A model generated the notes under the pieces. It was not told where the DNA came from and did no database searches. It saw only the letters and a list, made by a program, of their open reading frames with translations. Below, in pieces: positions 33,209 through 41,385 of a stretch of DNA of 47,119 nucleotides; positions within the stretch are counted from its first letter, which is position 1, and each line of letters begins with the position of its first letter. The stretch is taken from the NCBI GenBank assembly GCA_950059285.1, contig CATLTV010000015.1:1-47119 (forward strand), in the 5' to 3' direction. The stretch comes from an uncultured Pseudomonadota bacterium. Lineage in GTDB: Bacteria; Myxococcota_A; Bradymonadia; Bradymonadales; Bradymonadaceae. Made by a program: the position numbers and the translations under genes.

Positions 33209-36200
33209 ATGTTGAATTTGGATGACTTCTTTACATTGATAAGCAAACACAGCGCGCTCATGTTGTGTTTGTTCCTCATCGTCGCTCCTTCAGGTATTGG
33301 CTGTTCGGGGTGCAACGATCCTGTTCAGCAAGAACAGGATCTGGGCCTTGATATGGGGTCGATGGATATGGCCCAGGACCAGTCATTTATGATGCCTGAC
33401 ACGGGTGTGGACCTTGGCATGATGCCCGAGGATATGATGGTCGATATGCCAGACCTCTCCAGACCAGATGCTCGTGATATGCCGCTTGATCCGTTTGACT
33501 TTGGTACGCCCGATGACATGACGATCGCTCCCTTTGCTATTGATGGTGTTAACCCGCCTTCTGGCCCTGTGTCTGGAGGGACTCAGTTCAGTGTACAGGG
33601 TTCCAGATTGGTGGATGGGACGCGCGTCTTTTTCTCGGGTGTGGAGGTTGAAGTTGAGAGCGTGGATGGTGCTTTGCTTGGGCGTACACCTCCCGCATCC
33701 AGTGCTGGTGCGGTGAGCGTCAAGGTGATCTCTCCTGATGGCGATGTGGATGCGCTTGATGATGCATTTACCTACGTCGATGCACTGCGTGTGGACTCCA
33801 TTGAACCCAATAAAATTCCTGTAGCAGGTGGTGTGGAAGTGACACTGGTCGGGCGTGGTTTTCATGACCAGATGAGCGTGAGTTTTGGTGCTTTTGAGGC
33901 GCTTCAGGTGACTACCGTGGACAGCACTGTTGCGCGCGTGATCGCGCCTCCTGCGGCAACATCAGGTGTGGTTGACCTGCGCCTGACCATCCCCACGGAA
34001 GGTCTGCTCATTGAGGATGCCATCACCTATTTCGAACCCCTTGATTTGCTCGATGTAACACCTGCGAGTGGTCTGGTGGCTGGTGGTGGTGATGTGCTGC
34101 TCAAGGGCGCTGGCTTTGAATCGGGAATGCAGGTTTATTTTGATCAAACGCCAGCTCAGGTGCTCACGGTGAACGCGCTCAAAGATGAGGCAACCGTGGT
34201 GGTGCCTGCCTCGGCGAGCGCTGGTTATGCGGATATCAGGCTAGTGACATCGGAGGATGTCTCGTTGCATCAGGACGCTTACCTCTATGTCGCGGAAGGC
34301 TCTGCACCTCGTCTTGCCAGGGTGACTCCCTCCACAGGAGCGCTCTCTGGAGGCGATCTTGTGGTGGTCACGGGCTACAATCTTGATCAGCCCTCACTCT
34401 CGGTCTCCTTTGGTTCATCCGATGCAACCATTGTGGACAGGCAAGCTGATCGATTCACTGTGGAGACTCCTCCTGGTGCTGTTCAGGGGAGCGTGGACGT
34501 GGTTCTTTTCGAGAACATGGTGGAGCAAGATCGCATCAGTGATGGGTTTACATATCTTGCGGATATGCGTCTCGACAGCGTGAGTCCCGCCGAGGGGAGC
34601 ACGCTTGGTGGTACGGAGGTCGTGATCTCGGGTGCTGGTCTGGACAATGTGCGTCGTGTGCGTTTTGGCGGTGTGGTGGCCGAGATGACAGCCATTACAC
34701 CAACAGCGCTCACGGTGACAACGCCTGCGCGTTCGGCGGGGCTAGTCGATGTGGTCGTGGAGAGTCAGGAAGGTCTGGTGCGAACCTTGAGCGATGCATT
34801 TCGTTATCAGCAGGCGCTTGAGGTGTGGGGCATGAGCCCAAGCCGAGGCGCTGTGGCAGGTGGAACCTATGTTGAGGTGAGGGGACGTGGCTTTGAAGGG
34901 CAGATGACCGCTCAGTTTGGTAATAACACAGCAAGCATTGTCAGGCGTGTGGACTCTTCAAACCTCTACGTGTATTCACCTGCCTCCACAACGCTTGGAG
35001 AGGTTGATGTGCACATTGGAAGGGCAAGTGATGCGACGCAGGCTCAGGCTCCCTATCCATACCTGTACTTTAACCCTGCTTCGCGCTTTGGGGGCGCTTC
35101 TGGCGCCAACGTCGATGGTGCTGTGAATGTGAGCGTCCTGACCACGAGCGGCGTGCCGATTCCAGGTGCGTTTGTCATGCTCTCCACGCGTCGAGACACG
35201 CGCTATCAGGGTTTGACTGGTGAGCTTGGCATGGTGACGCTCTCCGGGCCTGATGTATTGGGTGCGCAGAGCGTGACAGCGGCAGCAGCGGGTTATTCCT
35301 CGGTCACAGTACAGTCCGTGGATGCTGAAAACATTACAATTCTGTTGAATACAACCTCTCCTCCATCAGGCGGAGGTGGTGCAGGCGATCCTCCTCCATT
35401 TGGTATTATCAAGGGGACACTCGTCACACCTGGCAAGCTGGCAGATCCCACGGATGAAACGCAGTATGATATGGCGATTGTGGGGACAACCTCGGTGAGT
35501 GCTTATGGTGGTAATCCAAATGCAGGGCCAGGCGCAGTTGTTCTTGGTGGCGGCGAGTATGAGATTATCTCACGTATTGGCGATTTGTCGGTGGTGGCGA
35601 TGTGTGGTGTGTTTGATGAAAACACACAAACCTTTGATCCTCAGTATCTTGCTGTGGAGCGTTATATGTCGGTCAGTGACAAGGGGGAATATGATGTGGA
35701 TCTGGTCTGTGACATTCCGCTTGATCAAACCTTGAATGTGAAGCTGATCAACCCCTCATATGCGCCGACAGGACCAACCTCAAACCGTGCCTCTGTGGTG
35801 TGGAACTTTGGTTTTGAAGGCTACTTCAGGCCACCTGTCGTGGCGGACTCCTTACAGAGCGTTTTACCGCTCACCAGGCAGCCCACGCTCACTGGATTGC
35901 TCCAGGACATCACGCTTGATGTCACTGCGGGTAGTTATACCCAGGGCTTCTCGCCGTCGAGCCAGACCTTTGTGGGAGATTTGAGCATGACACAGGGCGT
36001 CTTGACGATGCCACCTTTGCTGGATGTGCCTGAACCTGTCTCACCCATGCCCCAGGGTGTGGTGGAGAACTCAAGGATTTCATGGGAGTCAAGCGGGCCT
36101 TATTTCCCTGACATGTACGTGCTTGTTCTACGAAATGAGTCAGGTCAGACGGTGTGGACGATGACTGTGCCAGGGATGGAGCAGAGCGTGGTGTTGCCGG

Positions 36201-36391
36201 ACTTCCCTGACTTCTCAGGGATTCCTGTGGCAGATCGTCCTGACCCATTTGCTGAAGGCCCCTTGTTCCTGACCATCACAGCGGTGAGGATTCCTGGCTT
36301 TGATTACAATCAGTTTACCTACCAGGACTTCTCCTCTTCACGATGGGAGGCTGTGGCGGTGAATCGCTGGTCGATGAGTTTTCCTGAATAG
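33209..36391 (+). CDS. Large lipoprotein with six TIG/IPT domains (paralog B)
   Basis: A 1060-residue paralog of the preceding gene. The lipobox is near GIGC (Cys32), followed by a longer Asp/Met linker (LDMGSMDMAQD, MMPEDMMVDMPDL). Six TIG domains cover about 108-617, and a carboxypeptidase-regulatory-like domain about 620-714 is the best conserved part between the two (SRFGGA, FVMLSTRRDTRYQG, SVDAENITI). A C-terminal domain ends FNQF/YNQFTYQDFSS-like in both. Function is probably surface binding or cell-envelope scaffolding. The upstream gap of 31 bp after the palindrome lacks a promoter, so it may depend on read-through from paralog A. Confidence 0.82.
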   Translation: MLNLDDFFTLISKHSALMLCLFLIVAPSGIGCSGCNDPVQQEQDLGLDMGSMDMAQDQSFMMPDTGVDLGMMPEDMMVDMPDLSRPDARDMPLDPFDFGTPDDMTIAPFAIDGVNPPSGPVSGGTQFSVQGSRLVDGTRVFFSGVEVEVESVDGALLGRTPPASSAGAVSVKVISPDGDVDALDDAFTYVDALRVDSIEPNKIPVAGGVEVTLVGRGFHDQMSVSFGAFEALQVTTVDSTVARVIAPPAATSGVVDLRLTIPTEGLLIEDAITYFEPLDLLDVTPASGLVAGGGDVLLKGAGFESGMQVYFDQTPAQVLTVNALKDEATVVVPASASAGYADIRLVTSEDVSLHQDAYLYVAEGSAPRLARVTPSTGALSGGDLVVVTGYNLDQPSLSVSFGSSDATIVDRQADRFTVETPPGAVQGSVDVVLFENMVEQDRISDGFTYLADMRLDSVSPAEGSTLGGTEVVISGAGLDNVRRVRFGGVVAEMTAITPTALTVTTPARSAGLVDVVVESQEGLVRTLSDAFRYQQALEVWGMSPSRGAVAGGTYVEVRGRGFEGQMTAQFGNNTASIVRRVDSSNLYVYSPASTTLGEVDVHIGRASDATQAQAPYPYLYFNPASRFGGASGANVDGAVNVSVLTTSGVPIPGAFVMLSTRRDTRYQGLTGELGMVTLSGPDVLGAQSVTAAAAGYSSVTVQSVDAENITILLNTTSPPSGGGGAGDPPPFGIIKGTLVTPGKLADPTDETQYDMAIVGTTSVSAYGGNPNAGPGAVVLGGGEYEIISRIGDLSVVAMCGVFDENTQTFDPQYLAVERYMSVSDKGEYDVDLVCDIPLDQTLNVKLINPSYAPTGPTSNRASVVWNFGFEGYFRPPVVADSLQSVLPLTRQPTLTGLLQDITLDVTAGSYTQGFSPSSQTFVGDLSMTQGVLTMPPLLDVPEPVSPMPQGVVENSRISWESSGPYFPDMYVLVLRNESGQTVWTMTVPGMEQSVVLPDFPDFSGIPVADRPDPFAEGPLFLTITAVRIPGFDYNQFTYQDFSSSRWEAVAVNRWSMSFPE

Positions 36392-36405
36392 TGCAATGAG
36401 TGTGT

Positions 36406-36476
36406 GAGCAAAAAAGATGTCGATGGGGCCAAAATTTACTCCGTAAATTTTGGCCCCATCGACATCTTTTTTGCTC
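36406..36476. terminator. 71-bp inverted repeat (34-bp arms, TCC loop)
   Basis: Arms 36406-36439 and 36443-36476 pair perfectly. The inner arm is GGGGCCAAAATTTAC. It lies 15 bp after the second TIG gene, with T6 inside the distal arm. A second, damaged element follows at once, so the convergent interval holds two. Confidence 0.85.
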
Positions 36477-36480
36477 TGTA

Positions 36481-36543
36481 AATAAACGAGGAGGGGGCGG
36501 CCAAAAAAAGAAAAATTTTTTGCCCCCCCCCCCCCCTTTTTTT
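36481..36543. repeat. Damaged GGGGCGGCC-family palindrome with a C14 homopolymer
   Basis: The left arm AATAAACGAGGAGGGGGCGG (36481-36500) closely resembles the left arm of the 15045 element, AATAAACGCGAGAAGGGGCG. After the loop region (A7-G-A5-T6) the expected mirror should continue as GGCCGCC... but instead reads G, C14 (36523-36536) and T7 (36537-36543). The break in complementarity starts exactly at the distal arm. Either a true degenerate element or, more likely, a sequencing or assembly error at a hairpin. Confidence 0.6.
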
Positions 36544-36564
36544 ACGTACCTGTAGGTTCAACGA

Positions 36565-37752
36565 TTAGTAGTTGAAGGTCAGGCCAAGGCTGACGGCGGA
36601 GCGGTTGCTCGCGGCACCTTCAAAGTTCCAGAATGGGAAGCGGAAAGATGCGTTGTCAGATGTTTTGGGGGGCTGAGAGGAGCTCAAGCTACCGTTCAGG
36701 AAGAAGTTCTTGCTGAGCTGGTAGTTGACGCCAATGGAGCCAGAGGTCTGGTCACCCACGCCGCGATTACCGCGGGAGACGCCTTTACACAGAGGGTCTG
36801 TCTCGCAGTCACCGATGTCGTCAAGCTTGTAGGTCCAGAAACGTGCGTAACGGTAGCGGATGGATGCGGTCATTTTTGGGAGTACGATGAAGTTGAACCC
36901 GATTGTGGGTGCGAGGAAGTACTCGGTGTTTCGACCAGCCATGGCGACGATACCATCACCAAGGTCTTCTGCGCCGTTTGCGCGGAACAGTGGGTTTGCA
37001 TCGTCAATTTTATCGAGGTCAGCAGTGGGAGATGTGTATTTGTGGAAGGTTTTACCTGTGACCAGCGAGCCCACAAAGAACATCTTTCCAAAGAGAGGCT
37101 GACGCATGATGAAGACAGCAAAGGGGTCGACGCGTGTGCTTGCCGCGCGGCTGAAACGACTGGTGGGGAGGCTTGCGCCAAGGTCCACGGAGAAGTTTGT
37201 GCGCGTCTTCTCAAGAGTTTTACCGAACCAGAAGATATCAAGCGAGAGGTCAGAGAGGCGAGTTTCGTAAGGGTAGTTTGCACCACCACCAGAGGTCAGC
37301 CACTGTGACACGCCGATGCTACCTGTGGCGATGAATTGCTTGAGGAAGGAGTAGCTGAAGGATGCGCTACCGTTAAGGCTGACGCGGTCATATGCGTTGC
37401 TGCTCTCAAGGCCAAGTTCAGCATCGTTGGTTCCTTCGTTCTCAAGGCGAACGAATGTACCCTGACCTATGCGTGTACGCAGTGACGCGCCGATGGTCCA
37501 GGCTTTGCTGGAGGCAGCAGCGAGGGGCTGACCAGCAGCGAGAGCTTCCTGCTCATCGATTTCTTCGTCACCATCTTTATCGATAGCTTCGGCGACCTCT
37601 TCTTTCGGGGTCTCTTCGTCAGACTCTTCGCTTTTTTCTTCAGTGGATTTTGCGCTCTCGCCGTCTTGAGCCAGCGCGAGCGCTGGCGAGAAAATGAAGA
37701 GGGCTGCGAGCAGGGCTGTGATTTTATATGTATCGAACATGGACTTGCTCAT
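36565..37752 (-). CDS. Outer-membrane beta-barrel protein with N-terminal EF-hand
   Basis: A 395-residue predicted porin-like protein. The signal peptide ends around ALAQ (about residue 29). An acidic Glu/Lys-rich segment follows, then a calcium-loop motif DKDGDEEIDEQE (residues 58-69), matching the EF-hand ligand pattern at positions 1, 3, 5, 8 and 12, with the usual Gly at 6 replaced by Glu. The rest has alternating beta-strand character with aromatic girdles, ending GLTFNY with a C-terminal aromatic residue, typical for BAM-assembled barrels. The start is ATG 37752 or 37740; neither has a strong ribosome site. The gene converges on paralog B through two palindromes, and an operator-like dyad lies upstream. 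Confidence 0.75.
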   Translation of the reverse strand: MSKSMFDTYKITALLAALFIFSPALALAQDGESAKSTEEKSEESDEETPKEEVAEAIDKDGDEEIDEQEALAAGQPLAAASSKAWTIGASLRTRIGQGTFVRLENEGTNDAELGLESSNAYDRVSLNGSASFSYSFLKQFIATGSIGVSQWLTSGGGANYPYETRLSDLSLDIFWFGKTLEKTRTNFSVDLGASLPTSRFSRAASTRVDPFAVFIMRQPLFGKMFFVGSLVTGKTFHKYTSPTADLDKIDDANPLFRANGAEDLGDGIVAMAGRNTEYFLAPTIGFNFIVLPKMTASIRYRYARFWTYKLDDIGDCETDPLCKGVSRGNRGVGDQTSGSIGVNYQLSKNFFLNGSLSSSQPPKTSDNASFRFPFWNFEGAASNRSAVSLGLTFNY

Positions 37753-37855
37753 TATTATGTTTGTAGATCTTCAGTTCACATCAACGCCACGTGTTGTACT
37801 CCAGGATTGAGGCTAAAGCAAACAGCGTGTCTGTAGGTGTGCTGCAACGATCAAG

Positions 37856-37874
37856 AAGATTGAAGTTCAATCTT
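37856..37874. promoter_or_regulatory. Perfect 19-bp operator-like palindrome upstream of the barrel gene
   Basis: AAGATTGAA (37856-37864), one base, then TTCAATCTT (37866-37874). It lies about 105 bp upstream of the barrel start in the 628-bp divergent region shared with mutS. The rest of that region (37753-38259) shows no gene; it is AT-rich at 38010-38160 and I see nothing else in it. Confidence 0.45.
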
Positions 37875-38259
37875 GATTTGAAAGTGATGGTGCATCGTTA
37901 GGAACCTCATCAACACGTCATGTTTTGGTGATCATTGTGTACCGTGTTTCATGAGGTATTCCCCGATGATAGGGCGTTTTTATGACGGCATTGTTCACAT
38001 CAAGAGAGCAATCCACAATAAAACACAACCATCTATCAACAGGGAGGATGCCTGCAATACAATGCCCTACATGCCTTTATTTATCAAAAAAGTGCAACCA
38101 GAATTTTAAATTCTCACCAAAAAGCAGGGGGCTTCTTGGTAATGTATACGCTTCTTTTTTACGGTGCGCGCGCGGATTGATGTGTGTCAGGTCTGCTGTG
38201 TGAAGGTCATCTTAATGAGTGATGCTATTACGATCGTTTAAACTGTTGCTTCTCGACGC

Positions 38260-38287
38260 TTGCATCCTCAATGTTGAACATTATAAG
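38260..38287 (+). promoter_or_regulatory. Sigma-70-like promoter of mutS
   Basis: TTGCAT (38260-38265), a 16-bp spacer, then TATAAG (38282-38287), 95 bp before the ATG at 38382. The predicted leader is about 88 nt. Confidence 0.5.
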
Positions 38288-38381
38288 GGAGTGGCATGAC
38301 TACTGTCGTAAACCGTCGACAACGGATCATGTGATCTGCCTACACACTTCAAGCGTCTCTAGATTCAAGGAGCTTATCTTT

Positions 38382-41261
38382 ATGGCCGTCAAACTGACCC
38401 CAATGATGCAACAGTACATGGAATGCAAGGAGCGTTACCCTGATGCGATCCTCTTCTTTCGACTTGGCGACTTTTACGAGATGTTTTTTGAGGATGCAGA
38501 GGTCGTCGCGCGCGAACTTGGTTTGACGCTGACTGCGCGCTCCAAGGAGAAAGATGGTGGCATCCCCATGGCAGGTGTCCCCCACCACGCAAGTCAGGGA
38601 TATATCGCCCAGCTGATTGAGAAGGGATTCACCGTCGCTGTGGCCGAGCAACTTGAAGATGCCTCTGCAACCAAGGGCATGGTGCGCCGTGATGTGGTGC
38701 GTGTGATTACGCCTGGCGTGGTGCTTGATACGGACAACCTTGATGCCAGAGCGCCCAACTACGTGGCAGCGATTGATACGCTTGGCGAAGGTTTTGGCAC
38801 AGGATTCGCGATCGCGTATCTCGATGTGTCTACAGGTGATTTTCGTGCCACTGAGGTGTCTTCTGTACAGGACCTTGTGAGCGAGCTTCACCGTGTTGAA
38901 GCCCGCGAGATCCTTGCGCCTGAATATGCGCAGGGAGTGATAGAGCCTTTGCAAACACAGCTACCCAAGGTCTTCTGGCGCTTTAAGCATCGCGCTTATT
39001 TCGATGCCGAAGGACTCGTCAAGACTGTGGCCAAGGGGCCTCGCTTGAAAGAGGACCTTGAGAACGACTCTTACTTCATGGATGACGTCCAGGTTCAGTC
39101 CGTGCTCGCGGGCTTGAATCAAATCGACTTCCTCTTCCCTGAGCTTGTGCAGAGCGCATCTGCTGCGGTGTTGCGTTACATCGTCAAGACTCAGCGTGGC
39201 GTGCCCTCTCATGTGCGCACCATTGAGCCTTACAGGACAAGCGCGTTCCTGCTGCTGGATGACTCCACCAAGTCAAACCTTGAGCTGACCGAAACGCTCA
39301 TGGGCGGCAAGAAGAAGGGGAGCTTGTTGAGCATCCTTGACCACACGGTCACAAGCGCAGGTGGACGTCGCCTTCGTCAATGGCTTGCTTATCCGTTGAT
39401 TGACTCGATGCAAATCACAGCGCGCCACGACGCGGTGGAGGAGTTCATCAAGTACCCCGCGTTGCGACAGGATGTGCGCAAAGCTCTGGATGAGGTCTAT
39501 GATATTGAGCGCCTCTGTGGGCGTCTCTCCAGCGGTTCTGCAAATCCCCGTGACTTGAGGAGCCTGTTGTCCACGCTTGAAGTCTTGCCTCAGGTCAAGG
39601 ATGTCTTGCAGGAGTGTCAGGCCGACTTGCTCATCGATCTGCAAGAATCAATCGACCCTTGTGAAGAGTTATGCGCTTTGATCGACTCCGCCATTGTAGA
39701 GGCACCTCCTGTGACCATCACAGAAGGCGGCATCTTCAAGATGGGTTTCAATGATGAACTTGATGAGATCCTCGACCTCGCCAATCACGGCGTGGACTGG
39801 ATCTTGAAATACGAGGTTGCGCAAAAAGAAGAGACAGGGATCTCAAGCGTCAAGGTCAAGTTTAACAAGGTCTTTGGCTACTTCCTTGAGGTGACAAAAT
39901 CAAACCTTGACCGCGTGCCCGATACCTACATTCGCAAGCAAACACTTGCCAATGCCGAGCGTTACATCACGCCTGAACTCAAGGAGATGGAGGACAAGAT
40001 CCTTCACTCCACAGAGCGTCGTCAGGTGCTAGAGCGTCAGCTCTTTGAAGAGCTTCGCCAGCAGATCGCAGGCCATCTCGGACGCTTGATGAGCACCGCA
40101 AGTCAGCTCGCCAATTTGGACGTGCTCTCCTCACTTGCTGAACTTGCTCAAAAGCGTGAGTACGTGCGTCCCACACTGAACAACAACGGAGACATCAAGA
40201 TTGTTGAAGGACGTCACCCCGTGGTGGAGACAACCATGACGGGCGGCGAGCGCTTTGTGCCAAACGATGTGGATCTTGGAAACGATCATCGACTTGCCAT
40301 TATTACAGGCCCCAATATGGCGGGTAAGTCGACCGTCATCAGGCAGGTTGCCCTGATTACGTTGCTTGCTCAGATGGGTTCGTATGTGCCTGCAAAAGAG
40401 GCGAATATCGGTGTTGTGGATAAGATCTTTAGTCGCGTTGGCGCGAGCGACAACCTCGCCAAAGGTCAATCCACGTTCATGGTGGAGATGACCGAGACAG
40501 CACATATTCTGACCAACGCGACCAATCGCAGCCTTGTGATTCTTGATGAGATCGGTCGTGGTACGGCGACGTATGACGGGCTCTCGATCGCCTGGGCAGT
40601 GGCCGAGTACTTGCACAATGTGCTCGGTGCAAAGACCTTGTTTGCCACACACTACCACGAACTTACCGAGCTTGCAGATGCGCTTCAGGGCGCGTTCAAC
40701 ATGAGCATCGCCGTCAAGGAGTGGCAGGATAACATTATTTTCCTGCGCAAACTTGTGGATGGTCCTGCAAACCGCTCCTACGGTATTCAGGTCGGTCGAC
40801 TTGCGGGGCTTCCTGACCATGTCGTGGATCGTGCCAAGGGGATTCTCGTGCTGCTTGAAGCAGGTCACTTTGATCAACTTGAGGCTGACGGCGAGCAGAA
40901 AGATCCCGAGCAGTTCAAGGCGGAGAAGGCGAAGGCAGCTCAGGCCCGAGAGAAGCTTGAGTCCTCTCACCCTGCGAGAATGGATGCTCAATCGATCGCA
41001 AATAAGGCGTCTAAACCTGCTGAAAAGGTTGAGGAAAGTGTGGCTATTGAGCCTGTTGCAACACCCAAGCAAGTTGCGCCAAAAGAGGCGCCGCAGGCGC
41101 CAGAGCCTCAGCTGAGTTTGTTCGGTTCTGCACAGGGTCCCTCTCCCACAGAACAGTCCGTGCTTGAGGAGCTGCGTAAGGTGTCGGTGGGCAATATGAC
41201 GCCCATCGAGGCGCTCGTGATGCTGGACAAACTTGCGCGTCAGTTGATCTCAGAGCGCTGA
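38382..41261 (+). CDS. mutS: DNA mismatch repair protein MutS
   Basis: A 959-residue mismatch-recognition ATPase. The mismatch-reading motif GDFYEMF is near residue 28-34, followed by connector, lever, clamp and ATPase domains. Walker A GPNMAGKST is near 645, Walker B ILDEIGRGTATYDG near 720, and the C-terminus has the family's PQLSLFG region and a MutS C-terminal helix pair (TPIEALVMLDKLARQL). A Lys/Ala/Pro-rich linker of about 90 residues before the C-terminus makes it longer than E. coli MutS (853). ATG 38382 is chosen because AAGGAG lies 9 bases upstream; the open frame runs 37 codons further up. No mutL is in the window. Confidence 0.95.
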   Translation: MAVKLTPMMQQYMECKERYPDAILFFRLGDFYEMFFEDAEVVARELGLTLTARSKEKDGGIPMAGVPHHASQGYIAQLIEKGFTVAVAEQLEDASATKGMVRRDVVRVITPGVVLDTDNLDARAPNYVAAIDTLGEGFGTGFAIAYLDVSTGDFRATEVSSVQDLVSELHRVEAREILAPEYAQGVIEPLQTQLPKVFWRFKHRAYFDAEGLVKTVAKGPRLKEDLENDSYFMDDVQVQSVLAGLNQIDFLFPELVQSASAAVLRYIVKTQRGVPSHVRTIEPYRTSAFLLLDDSTKSNLELTETLMGGKKKGSLLSILDHTVTSAGGRRLRQWLAYPLIDSMQITARHDAVEEFIKYPALRQDVRKALDEVYDIERLCGRLSSGSANPRDLRSLLSTLEVLPQVKDVLQECQADLLIDLQESIDPCEELCALIDSAIVEAPPVTITEGGIFKMGFNDELDEILDLANHGVDWILKYEVAQKEETGISSVKVKFNKVFGYFLEVTKSNLDRVPDTYIRKQTLANAERYITPELKEMEDKILHSTERRQVLERQLFEELRQQIAGHLGRLMSTASQLANLDVLSSLAELAQKREYVRPTLNNNGDIKIVEGRHPVVETTMTGGERFVPNDVDLGNDHRLAIITGPNMAGKSTVIRQVALITLLAQMGSYVPAKEANIGVVDKIFSRVGASDNLAKGQSTFMVEMTETAHILTNATNRSLVILDEIGRGTATYDGLSIAWAVAEYLHNVLGAKTLFATHYHELTELADALQGAFNMSIAVKEWQDNIIFLRKLVDGPANRSYGIQVGRLAGLPDHVVDRAKGILVLLEAGHFDQLEADGEQKDPEQFKAEKAKAAQAREKLESSHPARMDAQSIANKASKPAEKVEESVAIEPVATPKQVAPKEAPQAPEPQLSLFGSAQGPSPTEQSVLEELRKVSVGNMTPIEALVMLDKLARQLISER

Positions 41262-41295
41262 GATTCGACGTCTCAGGTGTGCGCCCCTTGAATCG

Positions 41296-41335
41296 GGCGA
41301 AAAAAATGGGCCTTGTAAGGCCCATTTTTTTCGCC
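41296..41335. terminator. 19-bp perfect stem, 2-nt loop, terminator after mutS
   Basis: Arms 41296-41314 and 41317-41335 pair perfectly around GT. The stem contains A7/T7 next to GGGCC, so transcripts end in a U-rich strand within the stem. It lies 34 bp after the mutS stop. Confidence 0.8.
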
Positions 41336-41385
41336 TAGTTGTTTTTGTGCGCACTGAACACCACGCTCACAAAGAAGGAGTCGTC

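Noticed and set aside
37982-38203. 73-codon frame upstream of mutS
   Set aside because: AT-rich, no Shine-Dalgarno site, no family resemblance.
40131-41072. 313-codon frame opposite mutS
   Set aside because: Lies over the conserved ATPase region of mutS and has no recognisable domain or ribosome site.
38382-41261. A mismatch-repair gene cluster
   Set aside because: mutS and mutS2 are 35 kb apart, and no mutL or uvrD is present.
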